A DNA stretch of 5,775 nt, taken from NCBI GenBank assembly GCA_016869335.1, contig VGEJ01000186.1, forward strand, positions 1-5,775, read 5' to 3'. This document shows, in pieces, positions 1 through 5,775 of the stretch. The notes below the pieces were generated by a model that ran no database searches, was not told the origin of the DNA, and worked only from the letters and a program-made list of their open reading frames with translations. How positions within the stretch are numbered: the stretch's first letter is position 1; each line of letters starts with the position of its first letter. The translations under genes were made by a program, and so were the position numbers. The DNA is from Alphaproteobacteria bacterium. GTDB taxonomy: Bacteria > Pseudomonadota > Alphaproteobacteria > VGEJ01.

Positions 1-329
<329 letters not shown>

Positions 330-436
330 TTGCGTCGGCGGGCAACCGCCGGCCGTCATGTACAGTGATCAGCCCGCCTCCGGGCCCCGCCTCGGGCGGC
401 GATCCGCAACGACACACCGCACCAACCGCAGCCCCG

Positions 437-578
437 CCGGGTTTTGCCGGCCTGGTGGCCATAGCGAGGGGAACCCACCCGATCCCATCCCGAACTCGGC
501 CGTGAAGACTCTCAGCGCCAATGGTACTGCGTCTCAAGACGCGGAAGAGTAGGTCGCTGCCAGGCCTGCCAAACCCGG
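437..578 (+). other. Processing stem enclosing 5S rRNA
   Basis: Bases 437-455 can pair with 560-578 in 17 of 19 positions (mismatches at 445/570 and 448/567). The inner part is the usual terminal helix of 5S rRNA; the outer ~13 positions lie in precursor sequence. Such extended stems are generally trimmed during 5S maturation, so this is probably the processing substrate. The role is inferred from the pairing. The 23S-5S spacer to the left (330-436) shows only GC-rich stretches and no tRNA. Confidence 0.6.
450..565 (+). rRNA. rrf: 5S ribosomal RNA
   Basis: A complete 5S rRNA of about 116 nt. The terminal helix forms between CCTGG at 451-455 and CCAGG at 560-564. Conserved internal blocks are present in order: CCCATCCCGAACTCGG (loop B-C region), GTGAAG, AGCGCCAATGGTACT (loop E and helix IV region) and AGAGTAGGTCGCTGCC near the 3' end. 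The GTCTCAAGACGCGG block with the following AGAGTAGGTCGCTGCCAGG closely resembles rhizobial 5S sequences as I remember them. It lies ~120 nt after 23S and is followed by an initiator tRNA, which supports an alphaproteobacterial rrn operon. The ends may be off by 1-3 nt because the helix continues into the flanks. Confidence 0.95.
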
Positions 579-701
579 CCGTACGCCCCGAGCGGGCGCG
601 CACTGGTTGTGGTAGGGGTGCCGACTTGTCACGCTGCGCCGCCGAGGCGGCGATGATGTGATACACCGGCGGGGGCCAACGCGCCGGCGACGACAAGATG
701 C

Positions 702-780
<79 letters not shown>

Positions 781-814
781 AAAGCCCCGCAAGTCCAAAC
801 ACTTGCGGGGCTTT
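781..814 (+). terminator. rrn operon transcription terminator
   Basis: A perfect 14-bp inverted repeat lies 2 nt after the tRNA CCA: 781-794 (AAAGCCCCGCAAGT) pairs with 801-814 (ACTTGCGGGGCTTT) around a 6-nt loop. The GC-rich stem ends in A/T pairs and is followed by CGCTTT. The U-tract is short and interrupted, but stem strength and position make an intrinsic terminator of the rRNA operon the obvious reading. Because the stem is symmetrical with an A-tract on its left, it might also work on transcripts arriving from the right. Confidence 0.85.
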
Positions 815-1006
815 CGCTTTGCGGGCCCGTGTTGCAACGGAACGCAACGCGAAACCACGCTATTACAAAGGCTTACAACCGCTGCCGGCGATTCCCTGCA
901 ACACGGATGCGACACGGGAAGGCATGCGCGTTCGCGCAGTGTTCGCGTAGGATACAAAGCGTATGCTTCAACCACGCGCGCCTCGATCGCGTGCCGGAGG
1001 GGAGAT

Positions 1007-1123
1007 ATGTCAGGCCAGCCTAAAAGCGTCTCGGTCCTGATAGACCTCGGCATCCTTCTCCAGCACACGGTGGCGCGCGCCGCCCGCTACCCGCTGTCCG
1101 GGGGCATCCAATGCCCGACCTGA
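1007..1123 (+). CDS. Possible 38-aa leader peptide (doubtful)
   Basis: A short frame (MSGQPKSV...GGIQCPT) begins with ATG at 1007 and is preceded by a near-ideal ribosome binding site, GGAGGGGA, at 997-1004. This is a better signal than the one in front of the nuclease-like gene it overlaps by 13 nt. That arrangement could couple translation of the two. I recognise no family, no membrane segment and no signal peptide. It could equally be chance in GC-rich DNA, or the worn remains of something longer. No clear promoter was found in 815-1006, where I saw nothing else except a small hairpin (TGCGC/GCGCA) around 926-939. Confidence 0.2.
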   Translation: MSGQPKSVSVLIDLGILLQHTVARAARYPLSGGIQCPT

Positions 1124-2162
1124 CATGCATCTACTGCCTTCGGGACGTGCCGGCCGAGGGATTCAACACGGAGCACGTCATCTCGCAGGCCTTCGGGACG
1201 TTCGAGAGCAACCTTACGCTCACCGACATGGTTTGCCGCTCCTGCAACCAGTATTTCGGCGATAATCTGGAACGCGTTTTCGCGCGTGATAGCTTCGAGG
1301 CTTACTATCGCATCACCACCAACCTCAGGCCGGCTGAACACATTCGCGCCATGCCTCAGCGGCGGCTTACCCTCACGGCTGCCCCGGGCGCCGAATGGGA
1401 AGGGCTTCGGCTCGCGCTGATCGCCGCGGGTGGCGACGCGGCGGTGACGCTTGAGCCACAGGTCGGGCTCCCCAAGACCGCAAGCCGCGGCTGGACTTAT
1501 CTGACCGGACCCGAGCTTGCCGATCGCGCACGGCCGCTTCCCGCCGACTTCGACCGCCAGGGACACATCCACGTCATCGGACCTACAGGCGAAGTGCGGT
1601 AGCGCCTGATCGGTCTTTTGGTCGATCGCGGAATCCCCTTTCACCAGCAGGGCCACTTTCCGTTTCCGCGACCCGAGGAGGCGGAGATCTCCATTTATGT
1701 CAACATGCAAATCGACCACGTGGTCAAGCGCTGCATTGCCAAGTACGCGTTCAATTACATGGCCCGTGTGACGGGCCCCGACTTTGCCTTGCTATCCTCA
1801 TTCAACGCGACGCGGAGCTATATCCGCGAAGGCATCTCGCCCGGTTACCGGTCGTCGTCGCCGACGATACGCCGATCCTGGCGACCGACAGCCGCACCCT
1901 GCGGTAAACGGACGGCCACCTGCTCACCCTGAACTGGACACCCGACAAAAGACACGTCGTTGCGCCGCTCAGCCTGTTCAACTGCGTCACATATCGCGTC
2001 ACCCTCGCGCGCGATTTCAACGGAGTACGGCGGCCCATCCGCAGCGGGCATCATTTCGATCTCGCCATCCGGCGGATATCGCCTCTTACCGCGACCTCGC
2101 TCTTCATTCCCCGCGCCGCTGCCCTCTTCCAAGCTATTTACCGCAGGCTCGGGTTTTCATAA
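1111..2162 (+). pseudogene. HNH endonuclease-like gene, broken (3 lesions)
   Basis: The N-terminal ~60 codons carry an HNH-type zinc-binding nuclease signature: CIYC (Cys6, Cys9), EHVISQAFG (Glu21-His22) and CRSCNQYFGD (Cys42, Cys45, Asn46). From memory this fits the HNH_5 type of HNH family. The frame meets an in-frame TAG at 1600-1602 (codon 164). The same frame then continues with protein-like sequence (EISIYVNMQIDHVVKRCIAK, then AFNYMARVTGPDFALL) to about 1850. A 1-nt deletion near 1851 moves the coding sense into another frame (VVVADDTPILATDSRTLR). That frame hits TAA at 1905-1907, then reads on cleanly (TDGHLLTLNWTPDKRHVV, then SLFNCVTYRVTLARDFNG) to a final TAA at 2160-2162. Restoring one base and two codons gives about 350 residues, plausible for such proteins. 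As it stands, only a 163-residue N-terminal fragment would be made. Its original role (defence, mobile-element or other nuclease) is unknown. It points towards the phage remnant and is less GC-rich than the sox genes. Confidence 0.8.
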
Positions 2163-2238
2163 CGCTTCGGCTCAGCCACAGGCTCCCCTCGCCAAGCAAA
2201 TTGCGGCGGTTGCCGTGCGGCACTTGCTGTCTCGTACC

Positions 2239-2583
2239 CTACGCCGCCTGCGTCGTGATCCCGTCCAGCCGGACCTTGACCGTTGTGGTGCCGCTACCGG
2301 CAGCCTCGGTGGCGATGCCCACGGGGTAGAGCCCGACCGCCGTCGGCTTGATCTGCTTCGCCGCGTCGTCCCAGGACACGCGGTCGCCGAGCGCGATCAT
2401 GGTCGCCGGCGCCTTGGGCAGTTCGTAGACGCCTACCGTGGCGATCTCGACGCTCCCGCCCTCGGCCGCGGCCTTGGCGGCGACGCCGAACAGGCTGCCG
2501 ACAAGAATGCGCTGGCCCGAGGCGATGCCGCCCACGGGCGCCGTCACCAAGATCATGTTGCCGTTCTGAATGAAGTTCTTCAT
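2239..2583 (-). CDS. DUF2190-family phage capsid decoration protein
   Basis: An intact 114-residue protein starting MKNFIQNGN and ending at TAG. It matches the pattern of DUF2190 proteins, small beta-rich phage structural proteins thought to bind or cement the capsid: SGQ...VGSLFGVA (22-35), VEIATVGVYELPKA (45-58), GDRVSWDDAAK (66-76), VGIATEAA (88-95) and VRLDG (104-108). The length is normal for the family. The ATG at 2583 is supported by AAAGGGAG upstream, which lies inside the end of the preceding gpW-like gene; the two genes are only 3 nt apart. It is the last gene of the phage scrap. The next 76 bp to the convergent nuclease pseudogene hold no clear terminator. It has no stop or frameshift, but with the rest of the phage missing it probably has no phage function now. 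Confidence 0.8.
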   Translation of the reverse strand: MKNFIQNGNMILVTAPVGGIASGQRILVGSLFGVAAKAAAEGGSVEIATVGVYELPKAPATMIALGDRVSWDDAAKQIKPTAVGLYPVGIATEAAGSGTTTVKVRLDGITTQAA

Positions 2584-2586
2584 CGT

Positions 2587-2802
2587 TCACACTCCCTTTG
2601 TTGAGTTGATCCTGACCTGCGTCACGCGCACCTGCCGAGCCGCCGCGATCCGCCGGTCGAGATCGGCGAGCGAGGTCGCCATCTCGGCGTCGGTCGCGTA
2701 GCTGACGCGCCTGCCGTCGCATTCGACCGTGCGCGTGCCCCGGTAGCGGGCTGCCATCAGGACGTCCCGCCACGCCTCGAGCTGGGTTACGTCCACCATC
2801 AC
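2587..2802 (-). CDS. gpW-like phage head-tail connector protein
   Basis: A small intact protein (71 residues from GTG at 2802, 70 from the adjacent ATG at 2799). The layout matches lambda gpW-type head-completion proteins, which sit at the portal ring and prepare the head for tail attachment. It has an N-terminal helix (LEAWRDVLMAARYRG), a short beta hairpin (TRTVECDGRRVSYATD, ~23-38) and a second helix (AEMATSLADLDRRIAAAR, ~39-56), then a basic tail. gpW proteins are usually about 65-75 residues. The start overlaps the stop of the capsid fragment upstream (GTGATG contains the TGA), a typical tight phage junction that suggests translational coupling. No strong ribosome binding site separates the two start choices. 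The family call rests on pattern and context, not on a search. Confidence 0.65.
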   Translation of the reverse strand: MMVDVTQLEAWRDVLMAARYRGTRTVECDGRRVSYATDAEMATSLADLDRRIAAARQVRVTQVRINSTKGV

Positions 2803-3060
2803 GCCGCGCCCGGATTGGCGAACCAGCCCCGGTGGTCAACGAAGCCGGCGCCGTAATCCAGGATCACCCGGATCTCGACCCCGTCCACGTCCCACCCGGA
2901 CTTGGACTCGACCCGCGGCCCCCTCGCGCCGGCGAGATAGGCGAACTCAAGGCCGTCGATCCCGGCCGCATCACCCGCGACGTACGAGCGGGTGGCGCCG
3001 GCGGGCGATTTTCTGCGCACCGGGCCGCCGACCGCCGGGCCGCGCGACCGGCTGGCTCGT
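2799..3060 (-). pseudogene. Phage major capsid protein, C-terminal fragment
   Basis: The last ~65 codons (high end near 3001, stop TGA at 2799-2801) read GATRSYVAGD, then GIDGLEFAYLAGARGPRVES, then a GWDVDGVEIRVILDYGAG block and DHRGWFANPGA. This is the typical C-terminus of phage major capsid proteins, including the prohead protease/capsid fusion type: a GLEYAYLEG-like strand, a VDG-directed strand and a final RGxxxNPGA. The frame stays open to about 3113, but I cannot recognise the sequence upstream of ~3001 as capsid. A full capsid gene needs hundreds more codons, so the 5' part is lost. The break lies somewhere in about 3000-3110, next to IS-like repeats. No usable start or ribosome binding site belongs to the fragment. 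The right boundary given is approximate. Confidence 0.65.
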
Positions 3061-3097
3061 TCGATCCTCACCACGTTTTGGGAAGCTCGTGAGCGGC

Positions 3098-3310
3098 AGG
3101 GGGCCGTTTTCACTCACCCAAATAGTGTCCCTGCGCGCACGCCGAAGCCCGTCCCCATGGTGCTCATGTCGCGCGCCCGTCAACGTGCTGTCCGACGTTG
3201 CAAGAGTCCCGATGCAACGCCCGCCGCTTTGATCCATGTCGACGCCCCTCAGGCATCGTCGCGCGGCACAGCGGTGGAATCGCCAGTGTCACGGTGGAAC
3301 TGCCGAGACG
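3098..3310. mobile_element. Possible IS21-like insertion remnant (gene-free gap)
   Basis: The stretch between the capsid fragment and soxG has no convincing gene. Two spots look like insertion-sequence ends. At 3098-3117, AGGGGGCCGTTTTCACTCAC (reverse: GTGAGTGAAAACGGCCCCCT) resembles the GTGAAAACCGGCC-type terminal repeats I recall from IS21-family elements. At 3272-3304 a 13-nt motif is repeated with a 20-nt period, as is common at IS21 ends. On the - strand between them, a short frame starting MPEGRR (ATG near 3257) faintly recalls the start of an IstA transposase but soon loses any resemblance. If correct, this is an internally deleted or nested IS scar. The identification is from memory of motif style only. 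Confidence 0.3.
3272..3304. repeat. Tandem 13-nt motif, 20-nt spacing
   Basis: CGGTGGAATCGCC at 3272-3284 recurs as CGGTGGAACTGCC at 3292-3304, identical at 11 of 13 positions and exactly 20 nt (about two helical turns) apart. Such spaced repeats suit a DNA-binding protein that docks on one face of the helix, for example a transposase at an IS end or a repressor pair. The pair lies 24 nt beyond the end of soxG. Confidence 0.5.
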
Positions 3311-3327
3311 GATGCGGGTAAGTCCCC

Positions 3328-3927
3328 TCAGATGCGGCCGATGCCGATCATCGTCGAGGCCGCGTCCTCGAGCCACAGCCACAGGTACTCGGCGAAGGTG
3401 CGATCGACGTAGAGGTCGTAGCTCGGCTCATCGTCGAGCTGGTGGATGAGCGCCACCGCCTTGGCCAGGCCCGAGCGGGCGCAGCGCCCGGGGCCGAAGA
3501 CCCGCGGGTGGAGGTCGAGCGTGCAGCCCTTGGCGAGCACGCCGCGCGCATCCGGCCCGCTCAGGTTCACCACCGCCAGCGTCTCGCTCACCTCCGTCAC
3601 GGCGACGTGGCGGCCGCCGAGCGCGGCCTCGAGCGCCGGCACCAGCGCGCGTTCGGCCCCGGGCGGGACCACGAGCAGCCACTCATTCGGGCCGTAGCAG
3701 AGGATCGTGCGGCCCTCCGCCAGCGCCACCCCGCCGATCGCGGTCGGCGGCGCCGCGCCCACGACGCCGCGCACCGCCTCGAGTGCGTCGGTCTCGGGCT
3801 CGAGCCGGAGGTTGATCTTGCCGAGAAAGCGCTTCTCGCTCAGTCGCGCGCCGACCGCCGTCGCCGGCGGCCGGGCGGCGATGTGCAGGTGATCGAGCGG
3901 GCCCTGGCGGCGATACGCTTCAGGCAC
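3328..3927 (-). CDS. soxG: Sarcosine oxidase gamma subunit SoxG
   Basis: A complete 199-residue protein, the usual size for the gamma subunit of heterotetrameric sarcosine oxidase (alpha-beta-gamma-delta). The enzyme oxidises sarcosine to glycine and passes the methyl carbon to tetrahydrofolate, releasing hydrogen peroxide; gamma is a small structural subunit packed against the others. Its fold is related to aminomethyltransferase domains, and matching motifs are visible: GPNEWLLVVPPG (79-90), LSGPDARGVLAKGCTLDLHP (122-141) and SYDLYVDRTFAEYLWLWLED (169-188). The start is GTG at 3927, overlapping the end of soxA by 8 nt. AAGGGAG about 9 nt upstream supports it. The overlap and order (A then G) match soxBDAG operons, so it is probably translated together with SoxA. 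The gene ends with TGA at 3328-3330, and the IS-like repeats begin almost at once, so whatever once followed it may have been displaced. Confidence 0.93.
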   Translation of the reverse strand: MPEAYRRQGPLDHLHIAARPPATAVGARLSEKRFLGKINLRLEPETDALEAVRGVVGAAPPTAIGGVALAEGRTILCYGPNEWLLVVPPGAERALVPALEAALGGRHVAVTEVSETLAVVNLSGPDARGVLAKGCTLDLHPRVFGPGRCARSGLAKAVALIHQLDDEPSYDLYVDRTFAEYLWLWLEDAASTMIGIGRI

Positions 3928-5775
3928 GGAGCCGCTCTCCCTTCGGGTCGTAGAATACCGGCGAGGTCACCTGGGCGCGCACGACCCGGCCGCGGTCCCA
4001 GATGCTCACCGTCTCGCCTAGGCGCTGGAGCCCGCCCTTCAGGAGGCCCATCGCGATCGAGCGGCCGAGGCGCGGACCGTAATAGCCCGAGGTGACGTGC
4101 CCCTGCATCGGCATCGGCGGCGCGGCCAACACTTCGGCCAGGATCTGGGCCCCGATCGAAAGGACGTGGCTCGGATCCTCGGTCAGGAGGCCGACGAGCT
4201 GCTTGCGATCGGGCTTGACGATGTCGGCGCGGGCAAGCGAGCGCTTGCCTAGGAAGTCAGGCTTCTTCTTCGAGACGATCCAGTCCATGCCGAGGTCGTG
4301 CGGCGTCACCGTGCCGTCGGTCTCCTGGCCGACGATGATGAAGCCCTTCTCGGCCCGCAGCACGTGCATTGCCTCGGTGCCATAGGGCGTGATGCCGTAC
4401 TTCTCGCCGGCGGTGAGGAGGTCCTGCCACAGCGCCATGCCATAGCTCGCCGGTACATTGATCTCGTAAGACAGCTCGCCCGTGAAGCTGATGCGGAAGA
4501 TGCGCGCCGGGATGCCGGCGACGGCGCCTTCGCGCATCGCCATGAACGGGAACGCCGCCGGCGCGAGGTCGACGTCGGGGCAGAGCTCGGCCAGCAGCGA
4601 GCGGGCGTGCGGGCCGGAGAGCTGGGCCACGGCGAATTGCGTCGTGATGTTGGTGATCCACACCCGGTAGCCGGCCCACTCGCACTGGAGCCATTCCTCG
4701 AGCCAGTGCTGCACGTGGCCCACCCCGCCCGAGGTGGTGCTCATCAGGAAGTGCTCCGGCCCCAGCCGCGTGGTCACCCCGTCGTCGAATATCATGCCGT
4801 TCTCGCCCAGCATCAGGCCATAGCGGCAGCGACCGATCTCGAGGCTGTCCCAGGCGTTGGTGTAGACCCAGTTCAGCACCTTGACCGAGTCGGGGCCGCG
4901 GATGTCGAGCTTGCCGAGCGTCGAGGCGTCGGCGATGCCGACCTGGTTGCCGACGGCGAGGCACTCGCGCTTGGCCGCAGCGTGGATGTCCTCGCCCGCC
5001 TGCGGATAGTAGTAGGCGCGCTGCCACTGGCCGACCGGCTCGAACTGGGCACCGGCCTGGGCGTGCCACTCGTGCATCGGGGTGCGCCGCACCGGATCGA
5101 ACAGCGCGCCGGTGTCGCGTCCCGCGAGCGCGCCGTAGGCGATCGGGGTATAGGGCGGGCGGAAGGTCGTCGTGCCGAGTTCGCCCACTTCGCTGCCGAC
5201 GACGCGGGCGAAGACCGCGAGGCCGTTGACGTTGCTGGTCTTGCCCTGATCGGTGCCCATGCCGAGCGTGGTGTAGCGCTTGAGGTGCTCGATGGCGACG
5301 TAGCCCTCGCGCGCCGCCAGCTCGACATCCAGCGCCGTGACGTCGTTCTGCAGATCGACGAAGCGCTTGTGGCGGCTCAGCGCGATGGGCGCGGCGATGT
5401 CCCACTGCGCCAGCGCCGGCCCCCGCGGCGGCTCGGGTGCCGGCGGCGCGTAGGGTGCCCCGCCATCGCCCCAGCTGGCGGCGCCAGCGGCCGCGGCGCC
5501 GGCCGCGAGGCCCTGGTTGAGGCAATCGGTCAACGTGACCGCGCCCGCGCAGCTTCCGGCCGAACGCTCCGCCTGGGCCGAGATGCCCGGCAGGAAGCGG
5601 GCGCCCTCGGCGTCGTAGCGCAGCCGCCCGCCGGACTGCGAAAACAGGTGCACGGCCGGGCTCCAACCGCCCGCCACGCACACTAGGTCGCAGCGGATGT
5701 GGATCGCCTCCCCCGCCACCGCGCGGCCGCCGTCCTCCAGGCGCATGACCGTCGCGCCATGGACGCGCCGCCTGC
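3920..5775 (-). CDS. soxA: Sarcosine oxidase alpha subunit SoxA (N-term outside)
   Basis: About 618 C-terminal residues are visible; the frame is open through the right edge, so the true start lies outside. Alpha subunits are usually near 1000 residues, so about 380 are missing: the 2Fe-2S-like and most of the dinucleotide-binding part. Numbering from the Met at 5746, residues 1-85 are the end of the FAD/NAD-binding domain (CDLVCVAGGWSPAVHLFSQS, 19-38). Next comes the linker domain (FVDLQNDVTALDVELAAREG, 129-148; HLKRYTTLGMGTDQGKTSN, 154-172). From about 220 on is the aminomethyltransferase-like (GcvT) region, with LDIRGPDSVKVLNW (280-293), FTGELSYEINV (421-431) and GTEAMHVLRAEKGF (456-469), then a C-terminal barrel (GYYGPRLGRSIAMGLLK, 554-570). 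This half uses tetrahydrofolate to take the one-carbon unit from sarcosine as methylene-THF. The internal Met at 5746 is not the start. The sequence shows no damage. Presence of SoxG argues against a stand-alone dehydrogenase. Confidence 0.94.
   Translation of the reverse strand, partial: RRRVHGATVMRLEDGGRAVAGEAIHIRCDLVCVAGGWSPAVHLFSQSGGRLRYDAEGARFLPGISAQAERSAGSCAGAVTLTDCLNQGLAAGAAAAGAASWGDGGAPYAPPAPEPPRGPALAQWDIAAPIALSRHKRFVDLQNDVTALDVELAAREGYVAIEHLKRYTTLGMGTDQGKTSNVNGLAVFARVVGSEVGELGTTTFRPPYTPIAYGALAGRDTGALFDPVRRTPMHEWHAQAGAQFEPVGQWQRAYYYPQAGEDIHAAAKRECLAVGNQVGIADASTLGKLDIRGPDSVKVLNWVYTNAWDSLEIGRCRYGLMLGENGMIFDDGVTTRLGPEHFLMSTTSGGVGHVQHWLEEWLQCEWAGYRVWITNITTQFAVAQLSGPHARSLLAELCPDVDLAPAAFPFMAMREGAVAGIPARIFRISFTGELSYEINVPASYGMALWQDLLTAGEKYGITPYGTEAMHVLRAEKGFIIVGQETDGTVTPHDLGMDWIVSKKKPDFLGKRSLARADIVKPDRKQLVGLLTEDPSHVLSIGAQILAEVLAAPPMPMQGHVTSGYYGPRLGRSIAMGLLKGGLQRLGETVSIWDRGRVVRAQVTSPVFYDPKGERLRA

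Noticed and set aside
1600..1932. Separate gene starting at TTG 1618 downstream of the nuclease fragment
   Set aside because: It is in the same frame as the upstream fragment, has no ribosome binding site and reads as its continuation. It is one broken gene, not two.
1960..2604. Plus-strand 214-codon frame across the pseudogene end and opposite the DUF2190 gene
   Set aside because: It spans two convergent genes and has no recognisable sequence. It is a chance frame.
3060..3330. Second tRNA or att duplication of tRNA-fMet near the phage/sox junction
   Set aside because: GAGGATCGAAC on the minus strand near 3070 briefly resembled a tRNA T arm, but no stem or cloverleaf forms and nothing matches the fMet 3' end.
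4257..5681. Minus-strand 474-codon frame overlapping soxA in another frame
   Set aside because: It is dominated by Arg, Ala and Gly with low-complexity runs, as expected from a shifted frame of high-GC coding DNA. SoxA explains the region.
4298..5686. Plus-strand 462-codon frame opposite soxA
   Set aside because: It is Arg/Ala/Gly-rich with no domain pattern, and mirrors the codon structure of the clear SoxA frame. It is a GC-rich shadow.

Overview
The window is GC-rich bacterial DNA, most likely from an alphaproteobacterium. The main evidence is an rRNA operon that ends 23S - 5S - tRNA-fMet, a typical alphaproteobacterial layout. The initiator tRNA also has an A29:U41 pair, which I recall from rhizobia and their relatives. 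The neighbouring heterotetrameric sarcosine oxidase operon is also common in that class. I cannot name a genus.

Positions 1-814 are the end of an rRNA operon on the + strand. They hold the last ~330 nt of 23S rRNA (sarcin-ricin loop and peptidyl-transferase bases U2585 and A2602 included), a spacer, 5S rRNA inside a long processing stem, an initiator tRNA with encoded CCA, and a strong hairpin terminator. Positions 815-1110 are intergenic, apart from a doubtful 38-codon reading frame with a good ribosome binding site. Positions 1111-2162 hold an HNH-type nuclease-like gene broken by an amber codon, a 1-nt deletion and an ochre codon. Its full ~350-codon frame can still be read across the three lesions.

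Positions 2239-~3000 (- strand) are a scrap of a tailed-phage head module: the C-terminal tail of a major capsid protein, a complete gpW-like head-tail connector gene and a complete DUF2190 capsid-decoration gene. No other phage genes are present. Positions ~3060-3327 have no convincing gene. They hold short repeated motifs resembling the terminal repeats of IS21-family insertion sequences, and are probably the scar of one or more insertions. Positions 3328-5775 (- strand) are the end of a sarcosine oxidase operon: the C-terminal two thirds of SoxA, overlapping the start of SoxG. soxB and soxD would be expected to the right, outside the window.

Functionally, the two ends are ordinary chromosome (translation machinery; sarcosine breakdown feeding one-carbon metabolism). 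The ~2.5 kb between them is a graveyard of mobile DNA: a dead nuclease gene, a phage remnant and an IS-like scar. The nuclease region looks less GC-rich than the sox genes (hand counts: 33 of 60 G+C at 1741-1800, 44 of 60 at 4921-4980). I found no convincing new biological system here. The points most worth a second look are the reconstructible nuclease pseudogene, the non-canonical initiator tRNA stem and the retained intact phage head genes.
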